DNA of 64,000 nt from Leucocoprinus leucothites (Eukaryota; Basidiomycota; Agaricomycetes; Agaricales; Agaricaceae): contig JAACJO010000019.1 of assembly GCA_013368445.1 (NCBI GenBank), forward strand, positions 682,001 through 746,000. Direction: 5' to 3'. Of the stretch, positions 23,710 to 36,870 are shown in pieces. The notes under the pieces are model-generated. The model did no database searches, was not told the DNA's origin, and saw only the letters and a list, made by a program, of their open reading frames with translations. Numbering within the stretch: the stretch's first letter is position 1; every line of letters begins with the position of its first letter. The position numbers and the translations under genes are program-made.

Positions 23710-24326
23710 GTGTAGGAGAAGCGAGGGAGAGGGTATTGTCTGCGGGGCATAAGGGGCTACATGATAGGCAATGACCATCCGAAGATGGTCCGTGCAGCCA
23801 CTTGACAAAGATAACGGTCGGTTTTGGAATAAAGGGACGAGCCACTTTCAATTCACGTCTGTAATGTGCTCGAAACGGAATATAATCCCACAGAAAAAGG
23901 TCTGCGAAGGATGTACGGCGCGCTCAAAGCTGTCGAGTGGTGTCAATAGAGCTTAGAGGATGAATAGTCGTCTTTTGGAACGCACCAGATACCACAGTCA
24001 CGATCAACAGCCTCACGAGGTTTTCTCGGAACCTTTCCTATCGAGTTCGATCTGCTCCTGTGGAACACGCGAGGTGGTGGCGTCGGTATCCTATCATCTA
24101 TGGAAAGATTGAATGCTGGCGACTCTGCACCGAGGTTGAGTGTGTACTCCGGATGTTCATCGATACTGTCTAGACGCAACACAGGGCGCGGTGCAGGCAT
24201 GAGTACGAGGAAGAATTACAAGACAAAATAGTATATACCTGGATCATCAAAGCGGTCCAACCATTTTTCGGCGCGATTTTCGTGTGGAATGTTTTGAGGC
24301 AGGAAACTGGGCCGGATACGAGGCAT
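23710..24326 (-). pseudogene. truncated copy of the RING-like gene (copy 3)
   Basis: The start corresponds to the ATG at 24326. Exon 1 (NLGAESPAFNLSIDDRIPTP and onward) and exon 2 (HPSQTFF-type finger region, about 23840-23935) can both be followed, but the copy stops at the XRN junction near 23705 and lacks the linker and membrane tail. A stop codon lies in the optional in-frame intron of exon 1. It is more diverged from the intact gene than copy 2 is. Confidence 0.65.
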
Positions 24327-24878
24327 GGAGGAAAACAAGACCAGATTCAATTTCAATTTGCTTACTTTTCACTCATTCTCCCTGCGTGGCCACTGATTGC
24401 CGCTTAGTCATCGCGACCCGGGATGGCAATGATCGGCGCTCAGAGATTGTTTTGTTCTCATCTCGGCAAACAACGCGTTGGCTACCAGGACGACTGCCCT
24501 TATTTTTATCAACCGCTTAAAAGCGAACGCAGACACTTTCTGTCGAGGTGGCCTCCTAGTACAATACCCACTATTTCACATGTTAAAATCCCGACATGAG
24601 TTGTACTGTGGTCGTCAACGGTTGCACCTATGCTCTGGTCACCCTTGTGGGTACTTTCCTGTTGTCGAGCGCCAAGATCGTAACATGAAACATGGATAGT
24701 CTTAGATTTGTCCAAAAAAATCTGCGTGCACGACAATAAACACGACATTAGCTAGATATTGTGCACGTTTTCAATCAGAGTCTGGCAACGATAGCTATAC
24801 ATCACGTTTACAATTCCGGCTCAATATTGTACAGAATTGTACCCAAAGCACTAAATAAATCTCAGCGCAAAATCTCAA

Positions 24879-27800
24879 TCAGCCCCTTCTCGAGTCCTGT
24901 GAACCCCTTCGCTCTCCCCTGGAGAAAAACGTGTTTCCCGACGGAGATACAACATCTTGACCGCTAGTTATGGATGATCCTCTACCACGTGTACTATATG
25001 GCACCGATGGTAGTGAGCCAGAGCTGCTCGCCGAACGCCAACTTCCTGCAGCGTCGCCGTGCCCAGAGGGGTTCCACGTAAAGGCACCGCGAGATGTAGA
25101 ACTTCAAGTAAGACGTGAGTCGCTTCGAAACATTTTGAACGTCAAACCGTAGATTAGCCTTACTTTAGTCCTGACAGTGAACGAGAGCCGGTATTACTTG
25201 CTTGGCGCTGAGAGGCACGCAGATGCGGGGGTACATATCGGCTCGAAGGTGCGTCGACGGGCGACAGTGGTTTTTCAGCATCCATCGAGAAAGCGAATTC
25301 AGGATTTGTCAGGTTCAGGCATGTTTTTGGGTCTACCGTCGCACCACGATACTTAGAGCACCTGGAGCAACACTGTGATTATAAATGTGTCCGTCAGTGT
25401 GAAATAACAATGACGAACCTGCCATTTAGTGTTGACCCGAGTACAAAAGGTTTATCCCAAACGACATCTAGTAAATCATTGTCGTACCCCACAACTACAC
25501 CCTTCTCTCCAAGAGAAACTGATCCTGAACTCCTGACCATCCGGACCCGGTCGCCTAAAGCAAAGACCTGCTTCTGCATTCGATCCAAGGCGTATTCATG
25601 TTGAAGAATGGCGGGGGATTGATATTTTTCAATGACGATTTCCTTCTTCGTTGGTTCTGTGACTGTTTTCGTCATGGAGTCTAGCACCTGTTCTAATTTC
25701 GCAATGGTTTCCTGTGGTAAACACGTGAGCGCCGTACCGGACATGGAATGGCAGACGTAAGCACACCTTGGGGAGTACTTTGTATGATAATGGAACACGT
25801 TCAAACGAGTCCGGAACCCCTCGAGCTTCTAACCATTGGACAACCTCCCGCGTTCGTTTCCTAGGCTCGGAATTTTTGAACACCTTGGACGCAGGGGGCG
25901 TGTCAAAGCCGACAGTATCCAAGCACTCAAAAATCTCAGGGAACTCTGCCTACAATACAAAATCGTTGAGGTTATGGCTTGGATCTACCGAATTACCGGG
26001 AGCTCTGACCTGGTATGATTTCACGAGGGCAATAGCCTTATCGCTATATTGCCAGTGCCTTCCTTCTCTCTTCGTGTAACCCGCAACCTTTATGCCTTTC
26101 CCGTCGAATTTCAGATCCAGGCCAATATTGACCCTGATACTGTCCGGGCCAACTGTGACAAAGAAACTTGACGTGATTTTTGCCAATGCTAGGGTTGAAA
26201 TATGAAGGAGCTCGGCAACCTGATGTGAAAGAAGATATTCTGAACTCGTTGTACGGTTGACCAGACTTGCGATCTCCTGGAGCTCGGTAGTCTCTTGCGG
26301 CGTCCACTGTTCCAAAGCTTTCAGATTAATCAAGATTCTATCTGGAATCCTCGCTTACCTCCACGAGGACTGTCAAGTTCGTGTCTTCAGTGGCTGTGGC
26401 ACGTGCCAAGGAGCCATACGCAGTGTCTCCAAGAAAAGTCATTCGAGTACCCTCAGCGAACAGGTCTTTCAATTGAGATGGACCTTTCTCTACGAAACGC
26501 GGGTCCTCCAAGTCGACCGTCATCACACACATCTGTACCGGGAAATCGACCGCATCGCTTTCCGCCACATACTCTTCCGTTGTCGCTCCGGTTTCCGACA
26601 TCTGTATCCCGAGCAGCGGTCTGACCAGTAACAACACCTCGACGGGACCTGTCGATATCCCACGATCCGAGTAAATCTGTTCCAGGCGCTCTACCTTGTT
26701 CTTCCACTGGCTTGAACCGCGTATGGAATGCCGTATAGATACCACCTTCGAGGGGCGATCTCCACTAGAAGCAGGCCGATCATATATGAAAGTTGAATCG
26801 GATGCACCCGTTACCAGACCTTCCCGTGAATATGGCCATCCTATGAATGTTCTCTCGCCGATAGTGCGCTCCGCTATTTCTTGCGCACTAAGGCCCTCGT
26901 ACTGATTATCTACCTTCACAATGATTGATTTATTCCTCAACTCCGAGTTTTCTGTTGCCGGCGGTCTGTGCACATTAACGGAATGGAAATCCAGAACAGC
27001 GGAGTGTGGAATAGTTTTGAAGGATGGGAATCCAGGGGATGACTGCGTACCAAAACTGTCACTGCCTAAACCAGGGAGAGACTGAACGCTGCTCAGTACA
27101 CCGAAGGTAAGCGGCTCCATATCTGCGTGGCAGTCATAGATGTGAGGCAGGATATCGGAATGTGGACTACGGAACATGACAGGGTCACGGGTACCATAAA
27201 TCACTTTGAGGGCTGTTGATGAACGTTTGCGCCGCTTCTCTTCAGGTGTGAGTTTATACTCGATGGCTGGAAACGACCAGTTGAGCACCAGCGCACGGTA
27301 TTAACATAAACTCACCCTCCATGGCACGCAGCAATCTGTCTTCGTCTATAAAGGGAACTTTGGCAACTCTTTTGGTCGTCACTTCAACTTCAAATCTGGT
27401 AGGATACAAATCCAGAATAGGCGAGTCCGACATAGTCAAGAGGTCTCTGTATGTTGGGGGTACATGTTCTATTTGAGCGGGAGACATCATTGCAACGAGT
27501 TGCTCAAACGGCTTGAACGGCCGACCAACGTCGAAATTGAAGGTAAGTTGCTCAATATCCAGTAAATCTGTGAATTCATGCTTCAGTAAAATCTATGGTG
27601 AAACGGAAGTAAGAAGGTCCAACCGGATACGCGCGGGGAATAGTGATAGTTATAAAACCAGCTCCACGACGGAACTCCTTTGTAATAATACCGCACTATC
27701 CACTCCAATCCTTCAATATATCGATATACCAGCTCCCTCATTTCATCTGGTTTACTGTCGGGAATATCAAACCTGTCCTGGGATTTATTAGGAAAGGCAG

Positions 27801-29839
27801 TGAAGAACAGGCGCGCATAATACTTCATAGTAGCTCGACTTCCATTTGAGGAATCTTTCCTCAACTGACTCCTCAGTCTGCTCGGGCTCGCGGTTGTTTG
27901 TTCCGTCGAGCTTTGAGGATTCGTCGTATTGCTTCAATGCTGGAGCAGTTGAAGTACCTTTCCCAGTCTCACCATCGTCGTCTCCAGAGTCATCCGAACT
28001 ACCTTGAGATGAACTATCCCCGGCATGGGTGTCTTCAGTACGGTCCTCATCTGGAGCCTCGTGGAGGGCCCAGGTGATGATATTATTGCCATCCGCGTCG
28101 GATTTGTCCCAGTGCACCTTGAGATGGAATACATTTGCTAGGTGACGGATGAAAGCACGCTCTCTAGCAGAGAAGTTGTTGATCATAGATAAGTTACTAG
28201 GCTCAACAGGAGATCCGGATCGAGTCGACAAAACGTAGGCCTTCACTTGACTAAGGATCTCTCGTTCTGGTTCTGTCAAAACTAAAGCACTCATTGAACC
28301 ACTGAAAGAGGAATTGTCGGCTCACAAGGACTCACCAAGTGGAGTAGATTCCTCTGTCAACATCTTTTCAAGATACTGCCGCTCAAAGTGTGCCATTTCG
28401 ATAAATAGAGCTTGAAGTCGCTTGAGTGAGATCGTCCCATCAATGTTGAGGTAACCGTCTGAGGATCATGGGTGTCAAATAATATTTGATACGGAATGAG
28501 TCTCTCACCCAGAGTAGGTAAAACTCTTTTGTAAATATCGAGGAGGCTCTCAAGCCCGTTCCGATGCATGCGAAACAGGGGAAGGTAAGGTAAGAAGTCA
28601 TTTCCAAGAAACAGAGTAAGTAAGATAAAATCGTCAATGATGTTTTCCAAGTTATACTCAAAAGGTAACATCGGGACGAGATTATGAAAGTCAAGGTCGA
28701 GGTATTCACGCATCAATGAAAGATGTAAGAGGCAAAAGCACATTGAGTCAAAGCTGTAGGGCTAATCAAAGTCTGAATATAACAAATTAAAAGCTTGTCG
28801 CACCTTCTAGTTCCGTTTTGCCTCAAATCGCTGAACCTCGATTTCTCTCGTAGCACACTAAAGTGTAATTCGTGGCTGGAGAGACCAAGCATAATGAGAT
28901 CAGCATCTGTGCCATATACACAGTGACGCGTGCTCTGGCTGTAGTCCTTCTTTGCCCGAGATGCCCTGATATACTCCATGATTTTGTGTTCGCCTTCTCC
29001 TGGGACGTCCGGACCAGATAGGATAACCTCTACGTTACGCCAGTTTGCATCGTCGGTGATCTTCTTGTTGATATAGTATCGCAGATGTTCAGATAAACGA
29101 ATCATGAATGGAGTGCCTTGGAAAGTCATCAATTCGGAAACAAATGATCGGCTTAAGTGATTAAGCGTACCCGGTTGAATGCAATAGATATCAAACTGCT
29201 GTCCCTCTGAGAGCTTTTCTCCATTCTGTTCTGCCCTCTCCTGCATCTTAGCATCAAGGAAGCCCCTCTGCCGGAGTAGTCTCATCTTCGCACGAGGAGA
29301 TACACCATCCACGGCTATGAAGAACACGTGTTTCGGGTGGATCTTGTCGAAGAGGTAGTCGACGTAACGAAAAATGGATGAGAATATGTCTTCCTCAGAC
29401 CGGAAATCTGTCCCGTCACTCGCTTGGGCGCCTAATGAATGTCAAAGTAGTTCACGCGCAACCACTCGTTAATGACTAACACCGGTAGATAATTCCATTG
29501 AAATCAACGTAGAAGTTGTCTGCCATTTGTCAGCCTCATTTTATTGCAGAAAGTCAGCGTTAAACACCGAATTCTGGGATTCTATTCCCCTCCACCACCT
29601 TTGTGATTAGCGGGTATCGCTCACTTGGAAACGCAATGGATGAGAATAAGATCAAGTTGCCCTCCATGGCAATGGTAACTCACCAGATAAAACGAAAGAA
29701 CTACAGCAAATTTGGGTGTTTAGCCAGTGAAAAGAAACTGGATCATGTACAAGGATCCACCTGTGGGATACCTAAACGATGGGTAAAGATTCTGCGTGCA
29801 GACTATGTCCAGGAGATACGGGGGATAACACATACCCAT
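24879..29839 (-). CDS. XRN1: XRN1-like paralogue C (altered 5'-phosphate pocket)
   Basis: Same plan as A and B: 4-nt first exon (29836-29839), 11-nt second exon (MGIPQ), FFRFIW, ERYPLITKVVEGNRIPEF. Motifs: DNFYVDFNGIIYR (His41 to Tyr), [23 protein letters not shown] intact, [12 protein letters not shown] intact, DDFILLTLFLGNDFLP intact. The pocket block reads RLLRQRGFLDA: Gln97 is Leu and Arg101 is Gly, Arg100 aligns with Arg. A few residues are missing just after it (DAKMQERAEQNGE against DAKLDRKLKEEAERNGE in A). The SH3-like domain ([15 protein letters not shown] ... VVVGYDNDLLDVVWDKPF) lies at about 25.43-25.57 kb, and the Ser/Gly-rich tail (YSTRGRGSS, FFSRGERRGS) ends TGA at 24879. The catalytic acids are complete, so C could still cleave RNA but with changed 5'-end recognition. 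Confidence 0.8.
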
Positions 29840-30262
29840 CCGCGGTTCAAGTCAGGTAGATCGGTGACGGTATTGGAGTCGAGGTTCTAGCCAGCTCAGT
29901 GTGACACAATGTAGAATGAAGACGGGTACTGATACGAAGATGGACTGCGGTTTTAATCTGATCGTGGAAAATTGCAAGAAGCACTCGGGCGCTTATTACC
30001 TAACCTTGGGTACCAAGGGGTACTTAAATATCCACATTCGATATAAGGCGTCCAAGGATAAAGGGAATTTGATGAGAAATGCTTCGAGGGATCCAAGGTG
30101 GAAAGGTTGGAAAGGTCACCACAAGAGGTAAACATACAACACCAGGCCTATCATCGCGTGGGGTGTAATAGAGTATTAGGATATAATGGACTCTGTGTAC
30201 CGTAGGCATTGGATAGAATCTCCTCAGGTCATACTATCGGTCTCACTACAATAGCCGAGTTT
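29840..30262. other. spacer between XRN C start and XRN D end
   Basis: This holds the shared upstream block at 29928-29966 and then the 3' flank of D. No other feature is supported. Confidence 0.4.
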
Positions 30263-33200
30263 TTATTCTCGCCCTCTACCCCTTCCTCTGAATCCTCTCC
30301 TTTGCCCTCCTCGAGGATGCACACCCGTGGTCGGAAGAACAAAGCCGGGGCCACCAACCGCGCCTATACCTCTACCGCGCGGAGAAGTCGAGGACATATG
30401 TGAGGCCGTATTAGTAGAAGGGCGACCACGTTTGGTAACAGTTTGCCATCCAGTGGACGAGTCCTCTTGAAGGGAAGGAGACGATTTTTGTTGGCGATCA
30501 GGATGGCTAGTCCTGGTCGGTGCAGTGTGTTGCGTAGTGGCTCCCCATGCGGTAACGTCATTGAGGGAAATGGGGAAGTGGGTTGGAGATATGGCTGGGG
30601 TAGACACAAATCTGGAACTTGGTGTATGTGAAGAGTCCCATGCGCTGCGTCCCCGGGCTGAATGGCTTGAAAAGCTGTGAGTTCCGTTTGAACCTGAATA
30701 TGAAAATCGTGGACCAGCTTACTTGAGTCCTGGTGGGAAACTTAATTGACCCTGAGGAGAATGATATGAGGAGGTAGAGAAGTTCCGCGGCGGAGTAACC
30801 GGTGATGGTAGTGCGTCCATTGAGACGACGAATTGTGGATTTGTGAGATTGAGACACGACTTGGGGTCCACAGTCATGCCTCGATACTCAGAACACCTGT
30901 AACGGTTAAATCAATTTGAGTACTCGGTAAGACCGCGTCTGTAATGGCACAAACCTTCCATCCAACATCGTCCCGAGCATGAAAGGTTCATCCCATAAAA
31001 CATCTATTGAGTTTTCATCATGACCGACGACCACGCCTTTTGCTGCTAGCGGAACAGGTCCGGAATTTCTCACCATCCTAACCCGATCACCGAGTGCGAA
31101 TTTCTGGTTCTCCAAACGGGAGGCAGCGTGCTCGGGCTTCAGAATAGCAGAGAATTTATGGTTCTCAACGACGATTTCCTTGGCTGGCTGCGTCGACTCT
31201 GATGCCGTAGCGGCGATCGAGTCTAGTCGTTGTTCCAATCCCAGAATGGCATCCTAGAAGAGGTGATTAAAACGAATCAAGAGTCGCGAACAGGAAACTT
31301 ACCTTGGAAAGCTGCTCATATGATAAAGGTGCCTGTTCGAGCTCTCGAACACCTCTCGCCTCCAACCACGCTCGGACCTCTCCCAGTCGTTTCTCCGGAT
31401 CACAATTTTTAAACAGATCGGATGCGAGCGGTATGCCATCGCCGATGAACTCCAAGGATCCAAAAATCTCGGGGAAAGTTGCCTAGTATGACCTCTGGTT
31501 TATCATGTTTGTAAATAATTGCAGCAAGATCGACTCACCTTGTACACTCTCAAAAGCTCGACGGCTTTATCACTGTACTCCCAGTGCCTCCCCTCCTTCT
31601 TTGTATAACCAATCACTTTCACGCACCTCCTGTCGAATTTCAGGTCTAAACCGATATTGACTTTGTGTTCGTTGGGGCGAATGGCGACTGGGAGACTTGA
31701 CGTAATTTTTGATAGCGAGAGAGGTGACATACGGAGAAGAGTCGCTACTTTGTAAGAAGGAAGGTAGTTGGAGCTTGCTTGGGCTTTGACAAAAGTCTTC
31801 AATTGTTCATTCTCGGACTCGGCAGATGGCATGTACTAGTAACTTGAGCGATGGTAAGATGAAATCACGATCTTTACTCACCTCAACGAGAATCGACAGA
31901 CTTGAGTCACGGATAACTGTTACATGTGCCAGCGCACCATACGCAGAGTCCCCGAGAAAGAAAGCCGGCGTGTCTTTTGGAAACAAGTCCTCCAAGCGTG
32001 ATGGTCCCGCTTCGATGAAACGCGGATCCTCACGGTTGATTGACCTCAAGCACGCCTGTAACGGACATTCAACGGCATCGCTGTCGGGTCCATACTGCTT
32101 CACCGATTCTCCAGTAGCCAAAGTTGTAATCCCGATCAACGGTTTGACATGCAACAACACCTCAACCTGACCTATAGAAACTCCACGTCTGTGGAACTGA
32201 ATCCATTCATGACGTTCTGCCTTGGTCCTCCACGCTGCCACGTCTCGCAAGTTATGTCGAACTGATACGACACCTGAAGTGCTGTTCCAAGAACTCGGAG
32301 CTCTCTCGTATCGAGATGATGAATCAGAAATCGCAGTGACAACGCCCTCCCATACAAACGGCCACCCAGTGAATATCCTCTCTCCTATCGTACACTCCGC
32401 GATTTCTTCCGTCGTAAGACCCTCAAAGGGATTATCGATTTTCACCATCACAGACTTGTTCCTAGACTTGTGGACGCTTGACTCTGGACCGTAAACGTTG
32501 ACGTTATGGTGGTCTAGAGTTGCCGAATGAGGTCTAGACGCGAGGGAAGGGAATCCTGCAGGAGATTGTGAACCCAGGAGTACGTTATCGCATAGACCGG
32601 AGAGGGATTGCGAGCCGTCGGACACGGTGGATTCGAGTGGTTCCATCTTGCAATGACATCTCGAGATGTTTGGAAATCGGGGATTTGGACTTTGGTATAC
32701 CGAAACCTCGAAAAAGGTGTGGCTAAGTTTGATGGGATTTGATGCAACGTTGCGCCTTTTTTCTTCAGGCATCAACCTATGCTCGCGAGCTACAAAAAAA
32801 GTTAGTACATAAACGCAGATGATAATATAGACTTACTTTGCATGGCGTGAAGCAATCTCTCCTCCTCGACAAATGGAATCTTGACTACAGCCTCCCAGTC
32901 ACGCTTCTTCCCATTGAGATCCAGCTCGAAACTTGTAGGATAGAAATCTTGTATAGGCGAGTTTGGCCCCGTCATTAGATCTCGGTATGCGAGTGGGACA
33001 TGTTCCATGCTCGCGGGAGGTAGAACTGCCATGAGTTGTTCGAAGGGTAAGAATGGTTTTCCAACGTTAAAGTTGGATTTCATGTCCTCAACACACCGTA
33101 AATCTATTGGACACGTTTAGCGAGGAGTGACTGAGAAACGGAGGTAGAAGTGCATACCAGACACGCGAGGCGCGTAATGGTGATTGTAGAACCAGCTCCA

Positions 33201-35377
33201 CGAAGGAACACTACCGTAGTAATATTGGATTACCCATTGTATCCCCTCCATGTATCTACCGACCACTTCTTTCAATTCTTCCGGCTTCTTGTATGAGATC
33301 CTGAGCTTTCCCTGATTTCAAAATCAGTGTGCGCCGTATACGAAGTCGACAACAAGACTTACTCCGTAATATCTCTTCTTCCACTCATCAAGTTTCTCTT
33401 TTACAGAATCCTCGTACCCGTCTTCAAATCCGCCTCTACCTTCCTCATCCAAAGTGGGAACATCATCGTACACTCCTAGCCGGGTATTCACATCATCACT
33501 ACTTTCTTCCGAGTTCTCGTCAAAGCGAACGGGATCAATACCATCGTCATCCGGAATCTCTCGCAGAGTCCAGGTGACGATGTTATTGCCGTCCTCGTCG
33601 AATCCGTCCCATCGTAGCTCAAGATCCAAGTCCTGCGCTAGGCGAGTGATAAATGCTCGTTCACGGATTGAAAAGACGTTTGACATGGATAGGGGTTTCA
33701 AGGGTCCAGTTTGGTTCGTTAGAATGTACCCTTTGACTTGGTCAAGTATAGAGCGTTCTGAATGTGTTAACGCTGAACCGCCGTATTAGAATCAAGTAAC
33801 GGGTGAGGGCGTAAACGCACCTGTGAGTTCTGATCGCTCCATTTCTCCCATTCGGTTTTCCTTTTTGCGATTAAGACCCTTTAGGTACGCGTACTCTTTC
33901 TCAAACGCCTTCTGGTCCACTTGAGCCATTTCGTCAAGGAGGACCTGAAGTCGTTTGAGGGAGATGGTACCGCTCTCATTCACATAGCCATCTAAATAAA
34001 AGTGTTAATAATTTCGACATTGAATTAGATAGGGCACTTACCAAGCGTAGGTAAAACCTTTTTATACATGTCGAAGAGATTTTCCAACCCATTTTGACTG
34101 ATGTGAAAACCAGGGAGATCTGGTAGGAAATCATTCCCGACGAATACAGCGAGTAAAACGAAATCGTCAATAACGTTTTCCAAGTTGTATTCAAAGGGTA
34201 ATTTTTGCTCAAGCTCGCGAAATTCGATGTCGAGGTATTCGCGCATGAGAGAGAGATGCAGGAGATAAAAGTTTGTTGCTTCCAAGCTACCATCCTTTAT
34301 CAGAACAATACAATGAATACTCGAGGATAAAACGCACCTCCTGCTTCCTCTCCCCTTCTTGTGCGAATCAGGACCAAACTTGACTTCCTCGCGTAATAAG
34401 CAGAAATGAGGTTCATGAGTCGATAAACCGAGCATAATCAAATCAGCATCGAGACCGTAAAGACAATGACGCGTGTTGGGATCGTAACCCGGTTGTGTAC
34501 GAGAAAATCGGATGTATTCTATGATTTTGTGTTCGCCTTCTCCTGGGACGTCTGAGCCAGAGAGGATGACTTGGATGTTACGCCAGTTGATGTCGTCGGT
34601 GATTTTTTTGTTGATGTAGTATAATAAGCGTTCGGATAATCGAGTCATGAAGGGTGTCCCTTGGATAGGTGTTAGTATAAGTATACAGGTCAAGGGGATG
34701 ATAGCTACCTGGAGTGACACAATTACTATCAAAAGCTTTTTCATCCGACAACACCTGTCCACTCATTTCCTCTTTCTTTCTGAGATCAGCAGCTTCTTTG
34801 GCAGCGCGAAACCGTCGACTGCGTTGTTGATTCATCTTGGCGCGAGGTGCCACACCATCAACGGCGATGTAGAATAGTTTTTGGGGGCGGATTTTGTTGA
34901 AGAGGTGGTCGATGTAGAGAAAGATGGAGAGGAAGATTTGGTCTTCGGTGATTCGAAGTTTGGGGTCGTCGATTGGATGAGAACCTGTGGGGTGTCATTT
35001 TGGCGGGGGGAATTGGACATTGTGGGAGGAGGACGGACATTGGTGGATGATACCGTTGAAATCGAGATAGAGATTGTCTGAATGGAAAGGTTAGTTTGAC
35101 TGATGGTATGGGGAACGTCGGGCTTACCAAACTCGGGGATTTTATTCCCTTCGATCAGTTGAGAGACCAGAGGATAACGTTCGCTGAGAGAAATTTCAGG
35201 GTGGGCGTTATAGGCGGCATGGTCAGCTCACGATATACAGCGAAAGAACTGATTGCGTTCAAAGAAAATAAGTCGAATTCAATTAATCGACGGTCGGACG
35301 AAAACTGACCTTTGGGATACCTAGAATCACTCGTTAACGGAATACGTGTTATTAGAGAATGGAACGAACGTACCCAT
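30263..35377 (-). CDS. XRN1: 5'-3' exoribonuclease XRN1 (canonical copy, D)
   Basis: Processive 5'-3' exonuclease of decapped, 5'-monophosphorylated RNA in the cytoplasm. Exon 1 is ATGG (35374-35377), exon 2 is 11 nt (35310-35320, MGIPK), exon 3 is 17 nt (35232-35248, FFRCIS), then [18 protein letters not shown] and [19 protein letters not shown], so Asp35 and His41 fall at their usual numbers. [20 protein letters not shown] (about 34.83-34.88 kb) contains the phosphate-pocket Lys, Gln and two Arg. [21 protein letters not shown] and [16 protein letters not shown] complete the metal site; [15 protein letters not shown] has the stacking Trp. The D1-D3 region follows, then the SH3-like domain ([33 protein letters not shown], about 31.0 kb) and an RG-rich tail ([12 protein letters not shown]) with TAA at 30263. 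All expected residues are present, so this is the best candidate for the housekeeping enzyme. Confidence 0.9.
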
Positions 35378-36870
35378 CGATAGCTGTGTGAGATGGTAGT
35401 GGGATTAGAGAGGGGCCACTATGCGAGGCGTGCATCGTGATTGTGATGAAGCTTGACTGCGGAGAAGCCCACTGTGACAAAGAAATGGCTTTATTAGTGA
35501 ATGGGCGCTTATGATACGCCTCAGTTGGTAAGAGGTTGGACAGTTCGTAGAATGTAAGCTGCATTCTGTTCAAGCTGATTTTTGACAATTTCAGTGGTAA
35601 TGTATGATCAAGAGTCATTTGAGAACGATGATCCGCATATGCGCCATGGTCAAGTACGTCAGCGAGACGAGATGATATATTCAGTTTTTATTCGGCTCCA
35701 AGTGGCTGCATCATAGGTAACAACCCAAATATCATATGATGCATTTATAAATGCCTCAACGCGTGATAGGATCTACACGAGGCGAGCTGTATCACCAAAA
35801 CGACAAGCCTCATGGTTGTTGCGAAACTGGGGATTGTGGTAGTGATATGATAAATCGAGTTAGCAACGAGGGGGATGATCAAAATGGGAGTGGCGATGAT
35901 CATAATTGCTGTGGTGGTTATTTTTGAAGATACGTACGTTCGGTGTTGTTATTCTTGTGGGAGGTAGAGAAGGTGTTGTGGGGCGGGGCTCGGGGTATTC
36001 AAGTACGTGCCGTGGCTGTTCGATAAGTCAGAAAGCCCATGAAGTGGCCATTGAATATTGAATGCTCGGGCGCAAGATGTACCGCCGCCTCCTATCATGG
36101 AATATCAGTACGTTAATATCATTTAAGCTAGAATGCGATATGATTATGATATGATATGATACTGCACGATAATATGATCATGATACGTCTCGGTTGAGAT
36201 GGGGATAGGGGGTGTGTGGGAGGGGTTGCGAGGTGCGCGGAGAGATGGGGATTCGAACATATGAAGGCATGTTTCAATCGTCACATTGGTGTTCCGGATC
36301 AACGGTTAATTATAACTCGACTTGAGAAGGGTGAGTCTAGAGTGAAAGAAAAGCTCGTCGCATTATGCTGTTGCAGTCTAGAACTCAAGTGCCCAACAGC
36401 CTCGTTCCGGCGAAAGGGTGTCCAAGAAGCCCAGATATGCCGATACAATATAATGGAAGACGGCACTGCCGGAGCATTGCAGATGACATCCCCATCGAAC
36501 CAATGGACGCCGTTGATGAATATGCTGATGTGATGGAAGACCACGGGGCGAGCGCCTTTGTTGGGTATCGCCACTGCTCCGAGGGTGGTGGAAAGAAGCA
36601 CGCATACACTCACACTGGTCGGCGGGTCTGCGACGAAAATGCCCCAGTCCACAGTTGGATAGTGGAGCGGAAGAGGCAAGGGCGTGTGGCACGATAGACT
36701 TTATGTGCCTCTGTGGCTGGACTAATGAATGGGATTGGGCGGAGGGAGAGGCCGAAGAGAGTGATCATGATGGGGAAAAGCCAATCAGGGTTGTTGTGAG
36801 GGAGCGGCTTAGTCAGCAGGGCTATATTGGCCAGCGAGGTTGGCTTGCTCCTTTCTCTTTAGCAAACAGC
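35378..36870. other. spacer with no recognised gene
   Basis: The region upstream of XRN D, then AT-rich DNA with ATGATATGATATGA-like simple repeats (about 36130-36190). Overlapping open frames on both strands at 36216-36700 match no family and have no clear splice plan. The 5' part of the next gene begins at 36871. Confidence 0.4.

Larger units (their letters stand above)
8705..31900. repeat. tandem repeat of a 7.3-7.8 kb RING/XRN block, three diverged copies
   Basis: Equivalent blocks begin with the 5' part of the RING-like gene, continue with a complete A-type XRN1-like gene, and end with the 3' part of a D-type XRN1-like gene. Copies are about 8705-15940, 15945-23700 and 23705-31900; the last runs on into the intact D gene. 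The two internal junctions, near 15940 and 23705, join the same point of the D-type gene (just after its LVEV exon end) to the same point of the RING gene (in the CSADNILS region), so a single fusion was multiplied. The RING start of copies 1 and 2 is offset by exactly 7260 nt. Internal deletions have removed RING exon 2 from copy 2 and the RG-rich 3' end of the XRN fragment in copy 1. Confidence 0.8.
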
